Positions 26,312 through 34,644 of a DNA stretch of 64,000 bases are shown one piece after another. Position numbers and translations under genes: made by a program. Each line of letters starts with the position of its first letter. The first letter of the stretch is position 1. Source of the DNA: Kitasatospora sp. Root107 (GTDB lineage Bacteria; Actinomycetota; Actinomycetes; Streptomycetales; Streptomycetaceae); assembly GCF_001424875.1 (NCBI RefSeq), contig NZ_LMCT01000073.1, forward strand, positions 140,078 through 204,077. The letters are read 5' to 3'. The notes beneath the pieces were generated by a model. That model was not told the origin of the DNA. It saw nothing but the letters and a program-made list of their open reading frames with translations, and made no database searches.

Positions 26312-27637
26312 ATGGCGGACCTCTCCCCCGCCGGCGCCCGACTGTCCACCGCACAGTTCGAAGGACGCCGACTCTCGGAGGCCCTGCTCCCCCTGGAGCT
26401 CGCACCACGCACGCAGCTCCAGCTCGCCGCGATCAGCCGCTGGAACGCGCTGCGCGGCATCCGGGTCGGCCTGGTGGCCGCCGCCCTGCTGTTCCTGCTG
26501 ATCGGCGCCAACCTGGCCACCCCGATCTACCCGGTGCTCCAGCGGCAGCTCGGCCTGACCGCGCTCGACACCACCGTCCTCTTCACCGTGTACGTCTTCG
26601 CCCTGGTCCCGGTGCTGGCCGCGGTCGGCCACTGGTCCGACCACCTCGGCCGGCGCGCGATGATCCTGCCCGCCGTGGCCCTGGCGGCCGGCGGCGACGT
26701 ACTGTTCGCCACCGCAGGCAGCTTCTGGCAGCTGGCCCTCGGCCGGGCCGTCCAGGGCATCGCGGTCGGCTTCGCCACCGGCGCCGCCGGAGCCGCGCTC
26801 GGTGACCTGCTGCCCGACCACCCGACGCTGGCCGCCAAGCTCACCCTGGCCTGCTCGGCCGGTGGCGTGGCGCTGGGCCCGGTGGTCGGCGCCACCCTCT
26901 CCTCCGGCGAGCACCCGCTGCTGACGCCCTTCCTGCTGCACGCCATCGCGCTGCTGGCGCTCTGCGTCCCGCTCGCCCTGGTGCACCCCCGGATGCCCGG
27001 ACGCCGACGTGCGCCCGCCGCACCGCCGCGCATCACCACCCCCGCCCACCTGCGCCCGCAGCGCCTGCGGCTGCCGCGCACCGGCCGCCGCGAGTTCCTG
27101 CTCGCCTCCGGCGCGGGCTTCGTCTCGTACGCGGTCTTCGGGGTCTACCTCAGCCTGGCCCCGGCCTTCTCCGCCAAGCTGCTGGACACCACCTCCTCGC
27201 TGACCGGCGCGGTGGTCGCCGCCCTGCTGCTCGGCTCCTCCGCCACCGCCCAGCTGCTGGTGCCGCCGACCGCCGACCGCGTGGTGGTCGCCCTCGGCAT
27301 GGCCGGCCTGGCCGCCGGGCTGGCCCTGGTGGTCACCGCCCTCTACACCGGCACCCCGGCCCTGCTCTTCCTGGGCAGCGTGCTCGGCGGCTGCTGCCAG
27401 GGCGTGGCCTTCCGCTCGCTCTTCACCACCGCCGTCGCCGCGATGAACCCGGAGCGACGCGGCAGCGAGCTCTCCACCCTCTGGGTGATCGTCTACCTCG
27501 GCTCCTCCCTCCCGATCGTCGCCGTCGGCGCCCTGACCCAGCGCTACGGCCTGCTCCCGGCCGTCAGCGGCTTCGTCTGCGTCGCGGCGCTGGCCTGCCT
27601 CGGCCTGGCGGGCGTGGTGCTCCGCAAGACCAGGTAG
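26312..27637 (+). CDS. MFS transporter (drug-efflux-like)
   Basis: Encodes 441 aa from ATG 26312, with AGGAG nine bases upstream. A 45-residue cytoplasmic N-terminus is followed by twelve hydrophobic helices. The loop 2-3 signature GHWSDHLGRRAMIL matches the MFS motif A (GxxxDrxGrr), and the halves are separated by a basic loop (PGRRRAPAAPPRITTP). It is probably a proton-driven exporter of small molecules; the substrate is unknown. It is a single gene convergent with the suf operon; no clear terminator is seen in the 39 bases between them. Confidence 0.87.
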   Translation: MADLSPAGARLSTAQFEGRRLSEALLPLELAPRTQLQLAAISRWNALRGIRVGLVAAALLFLLIGANLATPIYPVLQRQLGLTALDTTVLFTVYVFALVPVLAAVGHWSDHLGRRAMILPAVALAAGGDVLFATAGSFWQLALGRAVQGIAVGFATGAAGAALGDLLPDHPTLAAKLTLACSAGGVALGPVVGATLSSGEHPLLTPFLLHAIALLALCVPLALVHPRMPGRRRAPAAPPRITTPAHLRPQRLRLPRTGRREFLLASGAGFVSYAVFGVYLSLAPAFSAKLLDTTSSLTGAVVAALLLGSSATAQLLVPPTADRVVVALGMAGLAAGLALVVTALYTGTPALLFLGSVLGGCCQGVAFRSLFTTAVAAMNPERRGSELSTLWVIVYLGSSLPIVAVGALTQRYGLLPAVSGFVCVAALACLGLAGVVLRKTR

Positions 27638-27676
27638 GGCATACGGCAAGGGCCCGGCACTCCGTGGTGGAGCTGA

Positions 27677-28072
27677 TCAGACGTTGAAGCCGAGCGCGCG
27701 GAGCTGGTCGCGGCCGTCGTCGGTGATCTTGTCCGGGCCCCACGGCGGCATCCAGACCCAGTTGATCCGGAGATCCTGGACCAGGCCGTCGGTGGCGGTC
27801 TTCGCCTGGTCCTCGATCACGTCGGTGAGCGGGCAGGCCGCCGAGGTGAGGGTCATGTCGATGGTGGCCACGTCGGACTCGTCGATGTGGATGCCGTAGA
27901 TCAGGCCCAGGTTGACGACGTCGATGCCCAGCTCGGGGTCGACGACGTCCATCAGGGCCTCGGTCAGGTCCTCGACGGAGACGGTGCCGGCCGTGGTGCC
28001 GACGATCACGGTCGGGCCCTCGGTCGAGGGCGCCGCCGCCTCGGCCGGCGTGCCGGTCTCGGTGTCGCTCAT
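27677..28072 (-). CDS. sufT: SufT-like iron-sulfur assembly factor (DUF59/MIP18 family)
   Basis: Encodes 131 aa from ATG 28072, with AAGGAAG upstream. The first 30 residues are a disordered Thr/Ala/Pro-rich leader. The DUF59 domain follows: LTEALMDVVDPELGIDVVNL, GLIYGIHIDES, then TSAACPLTDVIEDQ with the conserved Cys. Members help load Fe-S clusters onto target enzymes. It is the last gene of the suf operon, 20 bases after sufU. The pattern VDPELGIDVVNLGL is diagnostic. Confidence 0.93.
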   Translation of the reverse strand: MSDTETGTPAEAAAPSTEGPTVIVGTTAGTVSVEDLTEALMDVVDPELGIDVVNLGLIYGIHIDESDVATIDMTLTSAACPLTDVIEDQAKTATDGLVQDLRINWVWMPPWGPDKITDDGRDQLRALGFNV

Positions 28073-28092
28073 GAGTGCTTCCTTAAAGGTCG

Positions 28093-28539
28093 TCAGACGG
28101 CGGGGTGTTCGGCGAGCGCCTTTGCGGTGGCGTCCTTCCAGGCCATCCAGCTCAGCAGCGCGCACTTGACCCGGGCCGGGAACTTGGAGACACCGGCGAA
28201 CGCGACCGCGTCCTCCAGCACGTCCTCGTCGCCGACGCCCTTGCCCTTGCTCTGCATGAGCTCCAGGAAGGCCTCCTGGATCGCCTGCGCCTCGCCCACG
28301 GACTTGCCGACCACCAGGTCGTTCAGCACCGAGGCGCTGGCCTGGCTGATCGAGCAGCCCTGGGACTCGTACGAGACGTCGGCGATGACCGCGCCGTCGA
28401 GCCGCACCCGCAGGGTGATCTCGTCACCGCAGGTCGGGTTGACGTGGTGCACCTCGGCGTCGCCGTCCCGCAGCCCCTTGCCGTGGGGGTTCTTGTAGTG
28501 CTCCAGGATGATCTCCTGGTACATCGAGTCGAGCTTCAT
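28093..28539 (-). CDS. sufU: SufU iron-sulfur assembly scaffold / sulfur-transfer protein
   Basis: Encodes 148 aa from ATG 28539. The IscU-like core is complete: EHYKNPHGKG, NPTCGDEITL (first Cys), YESQGCSISQASAS (second Cys) and VKCALLSWMAW (third Cys). These three cysteines and an Asp bind zinc in SufU, which accepts persulfide sulfur from SufS. The spacing insert between the second and third Cys is longer than in IscU, as typical for SufU. It lies 14 bases downstream of sufS, its reaction partner, in the suf operon. Confidence 0.95.
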   Translation of the reverse strand: MKLDSMYQEIILEHYKNPHGKGLRDGDAEVHHVNPTCGDEITLRVRLDGAVIADVSYESQGCSISQASASVLNDLVVGKSVGEAQAIQEAFLELMQSKGKGVGDEDVLEDAVAFAGVSKFPARVKCALLSWMAWKDATAKALAEHPAV

Positions 28540-28553
28540 TCCGCGCTCACCCC

Positions 28554-29840
28554 TCAGCCGAAGAAGTTCCGGACGTGGTGCAGGCCGTCGATCAGTGCGT
28601 CGACATCGGCCGGCGTCGAGTACAGGTAGAACGACGCCCTGGTGGTCGCCGGAATTCCGTACCTCAGGCAGACCGGCCGCGCGCAGTGGTGGCCGACCCG
28701 GACCGCGATGCCCTGCTCGTCGAGCACCTGGCCGACGTCGTGCGGGTGGATGTCGCCGAGCACGAACGAGATCGCCGCGCCCCGGTCGACAGCCGTGCGC
28801 GGGCCGATGATCCGCAGGTCGGGGACCTCGAGCAGCCGCCGCACCGCGTACTCGGTGAGGGTGTGCTCGTGCGCGGCGATCCGGTCCATGCCGATGGCCG
28901 ACAGGTAGTCGATGGCCGCACCGAGCCCGACCGCCTGGGCGATCGGCGGGGTGCCCGCCTCGAACTTGTGCGGCGCCGGGGCGTAGGTCGAGGCGCCCAT
29001 GGTGACGGTCTCGATCATCTCGCCGCCGCCGAGGAACGGCGGGAGGTCCTCCAGCAGCTCCTGACGGCCCCACAGCACACCGATGCCCGTCGGGCCCAGC
29101 ATCTTGTGGCCGGTGAAGGCGACGAAGTCGGCGCCCAGCTCCTGCACGTCCAGCACCATGTGCGGGACGGCCTGCGAGGCGTCGATCAGCACCAGCGCGC
29201 CGACGTCCTGGGCGCGCCGGACGATGGCCTCGACCGGGTTGACCGTGCCCATCAGGTTGGAGACCAGCGTGAAGGAGACGATCTTCGTCTTCTCGGTGAT
29301 CAGCTCGTTGATGTTCGACAGGTCGAGCCGGCCCTCGTCGGTCAGGCCGAACCACTTCAGCTTCGCGCCGGTGCGCTGCGAGAGCAGCTGCCACGGCACG
29401 ATGTTGGAGTGGTGCTCCATCTCGGTGATGACCACCTCGGCGTCGGCGTCGACGCGGTACGGCTCGTCGGCCCAACCCAGCATGTTGGCAACGAGGTTGA
29501 GCGACTCCGAGGCGTTCTTGGTGAAGATCACCTCGTCCCGGCTCGGCGCGTTGATGAACGCCGCGACCTTGTCGCGGGCGCCCTCGTACAGCGCCGTGGC
29601 CTCTTCGGCCAGCACGTGCACGCCGCGGTGCACGTTGGCGTTGTGCCGCTCGTAGTAGCCGTTCAGCGCGTCGAGCACCTGCTGGGGCTTCTGCGAGGTC
29701 GCCGCGTTGTCCAGGTAGACCAGGGGCTTGTCGTCGTGCAGCACGCGCTGCAGGATCGGGAAGTCCTTGCGGATCGTCTCGCCGAACTCCTGTGCCTCGG
29801 CCAGCAGACCGGCGAGCGCCGAGTCGGGATGTGTTGTCAC
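28554..29840 (-). CDS. sufS: SufS cysteine desulfurase
   Basis: Encodes 428 aa from a GTG whose GTGA overlaps the sufC stop. It is a PLP-dependent class V aminotransferase fold: YLDNAATSQKP, EMEHHSNIVPWQ, VAFTGHKMLGPTGIGVLWG (PLP lysine in GHK), and RVGHHCARPVC with the persulfide-forming Cys. The short Cys loop is of the SufS type rather than IscS. It removes sulfur from L-cysteine and passes it to SufU for Fe-S cluster building on SufBCD. Confidence 0.97.
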   Translation of the reverse strand: MTTHPDSALAGLLAEAQEFGETIRKDFPILQRVLHDDKPLVYLDNAATSQKPQQVLDALNGYYERHNANVHRGVHVLAEEATALYEGARDKVAAFINAPSRDEVIFTKNASESLNLVANMLGWADEPYRVDADAEVVITEMEHHSNIVPWQLLSQRTGAKLKWFGLTDEGRLDLSNINELITEKTKIVSFTLVSNLMGTVNPVEAIVRRAQDVGALVLIDASQAVPHMVLDVQELGADFVAFTGHKMLGPTGIGVLWGRQELLEDLPPFLGGGEMIETVTMGASTYAPAPHKFEAGTPPIAQAVGLGAAIDYLSAIGMDRIAAHEHTLTEYAVRRLLEVPDLRIIGPRTAVDRGAAISFVLGDIHPHDVGQVLDEQGIAVRVGHHCARPVCLRYGIPATTRASFYLYSTPADVDALIDGLHHVRNFFG

Positions 29841-30601
29841 TCGGAAGCGCCACCCTTCACATAGGCCGCGTAGCCCTCGTTCTCCAGCTTGTCGGCGAGC
29901 TCGGCGCCACCGGACTCGACGATCCGGCCGGCCGAGAAGACGTGCACGAAGTCGGGCTTGATGTACTTCAGGATCCGGGTGTAGTGGGTCACCAGCAGGG
30001 TGCCCACCTCGCCGGAGGAGGCGACCCGGTTGATGCCCTCGGAGACCTGACGGAGCGCGTCGACGTCGAGGCCGGAGTCGGTCTCGTCGAGGATCGCGAT
30101 CTTCGGCTTGAGCAGCTCCAGCTGGAGGATCTCGTGGCGCTTCTTCTCGCCGCCGGAGAAGCCCTCGTTCACGTTGCGCTCGGCGAAGGCCGGGTCCATC
30201 TGGAGGGTCGACATCGCCTCCTTGACCTCCTTGACCCAGGTCCGCAGCTTGGGGGCCTCGCCGCGGATGGCGGTGGCGGCGGTGCGCAGGAAGTTGGAGA
30301 CCGAGACGCCGGGGACCTCGACCGGGTACTGCATGGCCAGGAAGACGCCGGCCCGGGCGCGCTCGTCGACGGTCATCTCCAGCACGTTCTCGCCGTCCAG
30401 CAGCACCGAGCCGCTGGTGACGGTGTACTTCGGGTGCCCGGCCAGGGTGTACGCCAGGGTGGACTTGCCGGAGCCGTTCGGGCCCATGATGGCGTGGGTC
30501 TCACCCTGCTTGACCGTCAGGTCGACGCCCTTGAGGATCTCGCGGGGACCGCTCTCGGTCTCGACGGAGACGTGCAGGTCACGGATTTCAAGCGTTGCCA
30601 T
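29837..30601 (-). CDS. sufC: SufC ABC-type ATPase
   Basis: Encodes 254 aa. ABC ATPase motifs: Walker A GPNGSGKST, Q-loop AMQYPVEVPGV, signature FSGGEKKRHEI, Walker B IAILDETDSGLD and the switch His VTHYTR. The sequences FSGGEKKR and DETDSGLD are specific for SufC. It joins SufB and SufD in the SufBC2D scaffold and drives cluster assembly by ATP hydrolysis. It lies between the Rieske ferredoxin gene (six bases) and sufS (overlap). Confidence 0.97.
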   Translation of the reverse strand: MATLEIRDLHVSVETESGPREILKGVDLTVKQGETHAIMGPNGSGKSTLAYTLAGHPKYTVTSGSVLLDGENVLEMTVDERARAGVFLAMQYPVEVPGVSVSNFLRTAATAIRGEAPKLRTWVKEVKEAMSTLQMDPAFAERNVNEGFSGGEKKRHEILQLELLKPKIAILDETDSGLDVDALRQVSEGINRVASSGEVGTLLVTHYTRILKYIKPDFVHVFSAGRIVESGGAELADKLENEGYAAYVKGGASE

Positions 30602-30607
30602 ATGTAC

Positions 30608-30925
30608 TCAGGACTCCTGGTTGACGGAGACGAGCACATCGTCCCCTTCGATCTTTACGGGGTAGACGGGGACCGGCCTGGTCGCGGGCAGGCCCGAGGG
30701 CTTGCCGCTGCGCAGGTCGAAGCTGGAGCCGTGCAGCCAGCACTCGATCGCGCAGTCCTCGACCTCGCCCTCCGAGAGCGAGACGTTCGCGTGCGAGCAG
30801 ATGTCGTTGATCGCGAACACCTCGCCCTCGGTGCGGACGATCGAGACCGGTACGCCGTTCAGCTCGACTCGCTTGGGGGTGTCCTCCGCCAAGTCGGCCA
30901 GCGAGCAGGCTCGGAGAAAGGTCAT
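30608..30925 (-). CDS. Rieske-type [2Fe-2S] ferredoxin of the suf operon
   Basis: Encodes 105 aa from ATG 30925, four bases after the sufD stop. It is a Rieske fold with ligands in DICSHANVSL (CxH) and ECWLHGSSFDL (CxxH). It resembles the ferredoxin subunits of bacterial non-heme oxygenases, yet no oxygenase is nearby. In actinobacterial suf operons this gene sits between sufD and sufC and may give electrons for cluster assembly or report cluster status; the role is not proven. Confidence 0.93.
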   Translation of the reverse strand: MTFLRACSLADLAEDTPKRVELNGVPVSIVRTEGEVFAINDICSHANVSLSEGEVEDCAIECWLHGSSFDLRSGKPSGLPATRPVPVYPVKIEGDDVLVSVNQES

Positions 30926-30929
30926 CGGG

Positions 30930-32162
30930 TCAGACCGTCGCTTCCAGCTCGGCCTCGATCTTCTCCATGAGCTGGTCCTGGATCTCGGCGACGCCGATCT
31001 GCTGGACCAGCTCGGCGAAGAAGCCGCGGACCACCAGACGGCGGGCGTCGTCGGCCGGGATGCCACGGGACTGCAGGTAGAAGAGCTGCTCGTCGTCGAA
31101 GCGGCCGGTCGCGGAGGCGTGGCCCGCACCGACGATCTCGCCGGTCTCGATCTCCAGGTTCGGGATCGAGTCGACCCGGGCGCCGTCGGTGAGCACCAGG
31201 TTGCGGTTGTGCTCGTAGGTGTCGGTGCCCTCGGCGGTGGCGCGGATCAGCACGTCGCCGACCCAGACCGCGTGCGCGTCCTTGCCCTGCAGGGCGCCCT
31301 TGTAGACCACGTTCGACCGGCAGTGCGGGGTGTCGTGGTCGATCACCAGGCGGTGCTCCAGGTGCTGGCCGGCGTCGGCGAAGTACAGGCCGTACAGCAC
31401 GGCCTCGCCGCCGGGGCCCGCGTAGTTGACCCGCGGGTGCAGCCGGACCAGGTCGCCGCCGAAGGTGACCACGACGGACTTGAGCGAGGCATCCCGGCCG
31501 ATCAGCGCGGTCTGCTGGGCGGCGTGCACCGCGTCCCGGTCCCAGTCCTGGATCGAGACGAAGGTGAGCTTGGCGCCGTCGCCGAGCACCAGCTCGACGT
31601 TGGCGGCGCGGACGCCGGTGCCGGTGTGGTTGAGCACCACGACCGCCTCCGCGAACGGCTTGACCTCGATCAGCACGTGGGCGAAGGCGACGCCGCCCTC
31701 GCCGTGCACGTCGATCTTCACCGGCTCGGTGAGCACGGCGTCCTGGGGCACCGTGACGACCAGCGCCTGGGTGAAGGCGCTGTACGCCTGCGCGGCGACC
31801 CGGTCGACCGGCTTGCCGGCCTTGCCGAGCCGGGCGTCGTCGCGGCCGACGGTCTCGGCGGTGACGCCCTCGGGCAGCACGAACTCGACCTTGTCGGTAC
31901 CCGACGCGCCGTCGGCCGCGGTGCCGTCGTGCAGGCCGAGGAGACGGTGCATCGGCGTGAACCGCCAGTCCTCCTCGCGGCCGTTCGGCACCGGGAAGTC
32001 GGTCACGTCGTACGAGGGCTTGACCGCGACGCGGGCGTCGATCGGCTGCTGCACGGTGGCCCGGCCGGTACCGGGACCGGCCAGCTGCGCACCGGCGCCG
32101 GCGGTGCCGACCTCGATCGAACCGGCGGTCGTGGAGCCGGTGGTGTTCTGAACGTCAGCCAT
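30930..32162 (-). CDS. sufD: SufD iron-sulfur scaffold subunit
   Basis: Encodes 410 aa from ATG 32162 (MADVQNTTG); the ribosome site is distal (GAGAG). After a 40-residue disordered leader comes NGREEDWRFTPMHRLLGL, the usual SufD start. The beta-helix core follows with GRDASLKSVVVTFGGDLVRLHP, then YFADAGQHLEHRLVIDHDTP. The C-terminal part is DEQLFYLQSRGIPADDARRL, VVRGFFAELVQ. It pairs with SufB in the SufBC2D complex. Confidence 0.95.
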   Translation of the reverse strand: MADVQNTTGSTTAGSIEVGTAGAGAQLAGPGTGRATVQQPIDARVAVKPSYDVTDFPVPNGREEDWRFTPMHRLLGLHDGTAADGASGTDKVEFVLPEGVTAETVGRDDARLGKAGKPVDRVAAQAYSAFTQALVVTVPQDAVLTEPVKIDVHGEGGVAFAHVLIEVKPFAEAVVVLNHTGTGVRAANVELVLGDGAKLTFVSIQDWDRDAVHAAQQTALIGRDASLKSVVVTFGGDLVRLHPRVNYAGPGGEAVLYGLYFADAGQHLEHRLVIDHDTPHCRSNVVYKGALQGKDAHAVWVGDVLIRATAEGTDTYEHNRNLVLTDGARVDSIPNLEIETGEIVGAGHASATGRFDDEQLFYLQSRGIPADDARRLVVRGFFAELVQQIGVAEIQDQLMEKIEAELEATV

Positions 32163-32216
32163 AGCTGTCGTAGTGCTCTCTTTCTGGAAAACGGACTGGA
32201 CCACGAGCGGCTGGCG

Positions 32217-33632
32217 TCAGCCGACCGAGCCCTCCATCTGCAGCTCGATCAGCCGGTTGAGCTCCAGCGCGTACTCCATCGGCAGCTCACGCGCGATCGG
32301 CTCGACGAAGCCACGGACGATCATCGCCATCGCCTCGAACTCGGTCATGCCACGGCTCATCAGGTAGAAGAGCTGGTCCTCGCTGACCTTGGAGACGGTG
32401 GCCTCGTGACCCATCGACACGTCGTCCTCGCGGACGTCCACGTACGGGTACGTGTCCGAGCGGGAGATGGTGTCGACCAGCAGCGCGTCACAGAGCACGT
32501 TGGACTTGGCGCCCTTGGAGCCCTCGCCGATCTCGATCAGACCGCGGTACGACGTCCGGCCGCCGCCGCGCGCCACCGACTTGGAGACGATGTTGGAGGA
32601 GGTGTTCGGCGCCATGTGCACCATCTTGGCGCCGGCGTCCTGGTGCTGGCCCTCGCCCGCGAAGGCGATCGACAGGGTCTCGCCCTTGGCGTGCTCGCCC
32701 ATCAGGTAGACGGCCGGGTACTTCATGGTGACCTTGGAGCCGATGTTGCCGTCGACCCACTCCATGGTCGCGCCCTCGTACGCCACGGCGCGCTTGGTGA
32801 CCAGGTTGTAGACGTTGTTCGACCAGTTCTGGATGGTCGTGTAGCGGCAACGACCACCCTTCTTGACGATGATCTCGACCACGGCGCTGTGCAGCGAGTC
32901 CGAGGAGTAGATCGGAGCGGTGCAGCCCTCGACGTAGTGGACGTAGGCGTCCTCGTCGACGATGATCAGCGTCCGCTCGAACTGGCCCATGTTCTCGGTG
33001 TTGATCCGGAAGTAGGCCTGCAGCGGGATCTCGACGTGCACGCCCTTCGGCACGTAGATGAACGAGCCGCCGGACCAGACCGCCGTGTTCAGCGCGGCGA
33101 ACTTGTTGTCACCGGTCGGGATGACGGTGCCGAAGTACTCCTTGAAGAGCTCCGGGTGCTCCTTGAGCGCCGTGTCGGTGTCCATGAAGATCACGCCCTG
33201 AGCCTCGAGCTCTTCGTTGATCTGGTGGTACACCACCTCGGACTCGTACTGCGCGGCGACACCGGCGACCAGGCGCTGCTTCTCCGCCTCCGGGATGCCG
33301 AGCTTGTCGTACGTCGCCTTGATGTCGGCGGGCAGGTCCTCCCAGGACTCGGCCTGCTTCTCGGTGGAGCGGACGAAGTACTTGATGTTGTCGAAGTCGA
33401 TGCCGGTGAGGTCCGAGCCCCAGGTCGGCATGGGCTTCTTGCCGAACAGCTTCAGGCCCTTGAGGCGGAGGTTGAGCATCCACTCGGTCTCGGACTTCTT
33501 CGCCGAGATGTCGCGGACGACCTCCTCGCTCAACCCGCGCTTTGCGGTGGCACCGGCGGCGTCCGGGTCGGACCAGCCGTACTCGTAGGTGCCCAGACCA
33601 TCGAGCTCGGGGTGCGAAACGGTGTCAGTCAT
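32217..33632 (-). CDS. sufB: SufB iron-sulfur scaffold subunit
   Basis: Encodes 471 aa from ATG 33632, with GGAGG upstream and overlapping the sufR stop. Characteristic blocks: KKSETEWMLNLRLKGLKLF, VWSGGSFIYVPKGVHVEIPL, YVHYVEGCTAPIYSSDSLHSA with the conserved Cys, and the C-terminal SEDQLFYLMSRGMTEFEAMA. No intein is present, unlike in some mycobacteria. It is the site of cluster formation within SufBC2D. Full family length. Confidence 0.98.
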   Translation of the reverse strand: MTDTVSHPELDGLGTYEYGWSDPDAAGATAKRGLSEEVVRDISAKKSETEWMLNLRLKGLKLFGKKPMPTWGSDLTGIDFDNIKYFVRSTEKQAESWEDLPADIKATYDKLGIPEAEKQRLVAGVAAQYESEVVYHQINEELEAQGVIFMDTDTALKEHPELFKEYFGTVIPTGDNKFAALNTAVWSGGSFIYVPKGVHVEIPLQAYFRINTENMGQFERTLIIVDEDAYVHYVEGCTAPIYSSDSLHSAVVEIIVKKGGRCRYTTIQNWSNNVYNLVTKRAVAYEGATMEWVDGNIGSKVTMKYPAVYLMGEHAKGETLSIAFAGEGQHQDAGAKMVHMAPNTSSNIVSKSVARGGGRTSYRGLIEIGEGSKGAKSNVLCDALLVDTISRSDTYPYVDVREDDVSMGHEATVSKVSEDQLFYLMSRGMTEFEAMAMIVRGFVEPIARELPMEYALELNRLIELQMEGSVG

Positions 33633-34477
33633 GCGAGGTTCCTCCGCGCGGACGCAGGTTCGGATGGAGTAGACGTACCGGCAGTCGGCACTGCACCGGG
33701 CAGCGGGCGGACGCCTGCTGACGATGCGGCACCGGGTGCCGGCACATAGGTGGTGCAGACCCCGTCGCCGTGGGCGATGGTGGCCAGCCTTTGCACATGG
33801 GTGCCCAGGAGCTGGGAGAAGACCTCGGTCTCCGCCTCGCAGAGCTGCGGGAACTGCTCGGCGATGTGCGCGACCGGGCAGTGGTGCTGACAGAGCTGGG
33901 CGCCGACCGGGGCCGCCGGAGAGGCTCCCGAGGGCACTCGCCGCACCGTGGCAGCGTACCCGTCGGCACTCAGCGCCTGCGCGAGTGCCTCGGTCCTGGA
34001 CTCCGCCCCGGCCTGCTCCAGCGCGTCGCGGTAGCGGTCGCCCTGGCGCCCGAACCGGGCCCGGGCGAAGGCAGTGACCGCCTCCTCGCCCGCCTTGCCG
34101 CCGCCGACCGCCTCGGAGATCCAGCGCAGCGCGTCGGCCGCGAGCTGGTCGTAGGCCTGGTAGAAGGCGTCCCGGCCGGACTCGGTGAGCGCGAAGACCT
34201 TGGCCGGGCGGCCCCGGCCGCGGCTGCCGTAGACCCGCTGTTCGCGGGCGTCGACCAGGCCGGCGGCGGCCAGACCGTCCAGGTGCCGGCGGACGGCGGC
34301 GGAGGTCAGGCCCAGCCGGGTGGCCAGGTCTGCGGCGGAGGAGGGGCCGTGGTCGAGGATCGACCGGGCGACCCTGTCCCGGGTGGCGCGGTGGCCGTCC
34401 CCCTCGGCTGCGGGCAGCACAGAACCGGGGGCCGACTCGGCCTCCGGCAGCTGGGCATACTCGCGCATGTTTTTCAC
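33629..34477 (-). CDS. sufR: SufR-type [Fe-S] transcriptional repressor of the suf operon
   Basis: Encodes 282 aa if started at the GTG at 34477 (VKNMREYAQ). No ribosome site is seen before this GTG or the ATG at 34468, so a leaderless transcript is possible. The winged helix lies at about residues 30-100 (SSAADLATRLGLTSAAVRRHLDGL, GRGRPAKVFALTESG). Cluster-ligand candidates are LCQHHCPVAHIAEQFPQLCEAE plus the Cys in DGVCTTY, four cysteines in all. Family knowledge: the holo-protein represses suf and releases it when clusters are lost. A CAAC-N6-GTTG palindrome overlaps the start. The C-terminal 35 residues are low-complexity. Stop overlaps sufB by ATGA. Confidence 0.93.
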   Translation of the reverse strand: MKNMREYAQLPEAESAPGSVLPAAEGDGHRATRDRVARSILDHGPSSAADLATRLGLTSAAVRRHLDGLAAAGLVDAREQRVYGSRGRGRPAKVFALTESGRDAFYQAYDQLAADALRWISEAVGGGKAGEEAVTAFARARFGRQGDRYRDALEQAGAESRTEALAQALSADGYAATVRRVPSGASPAAPVGAQLCQHHCPVAHIAEQFPQLCEAETEVFSQLLGTHVQRLATIAHGDGVCTTYVPAPGAASSAGVRPLPGAVPTAGTSTPSEPASARRNLA

Positions 34478-34490
34478 AACACGATTGTTG
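34477..34490. promoter_or_regulatory. SufR operator candidate (CAAC-N6-GTTG)
   Basis: The palindrome CAACACGATTGTTG touches the GTG start of sufR. It matches the CAAC-N6-GTTG site I recall for Streptomyces SufR. A second inverted repeat GTTG-CGA-CAAC lies at 34504-34514. Placement over the start region fits autorepression. Confidence 0.72.
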
Positions 34491-34548
34491 CGTAATTCAT
34501 TCCGTTGCGACAACCCGTGATCCACGACGCATCGGTGGCGTCAATCAC

Positions 34549-34567
34549 GCAGGCAAGGCTTACCTCA
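34549..34567. promoter_or_regulatory. iron box candidate (DmdR/DtxR-type)
   Basis: The 19-base site GCAGGCAAGGCTTACCTCA agrees at 13 positions with the Streptomyces DmdR1 box TTAGGTTAGGCTCACCTAA, including the AGGCT core and ACCT half. It lies 72 bases upstream of sufR and 78 bases upstream of the divergent ABC gene. Confidence 0.5.
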
Positions 34568-34644
34568 CTTCTCGCCTGACCTGCGCAAACGATCAACCTG
34601 GCCCACGGCAGGGGTGGTAGGGGTCGCCTCATAGACTCCGGGGC

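Noticed and set aside
27638..27676. Terminator between the MFS gene and the suf operon
   Set aside because: Only short, weak complementarity is present in the 39 bases, so no feature is claimed.
30702..33749. A 3-kb plus-strand open frame opposite sufB and sufD
   Set aside because: Same artefact; the suf genes on the minus strand have all expected motifs and overlaps.
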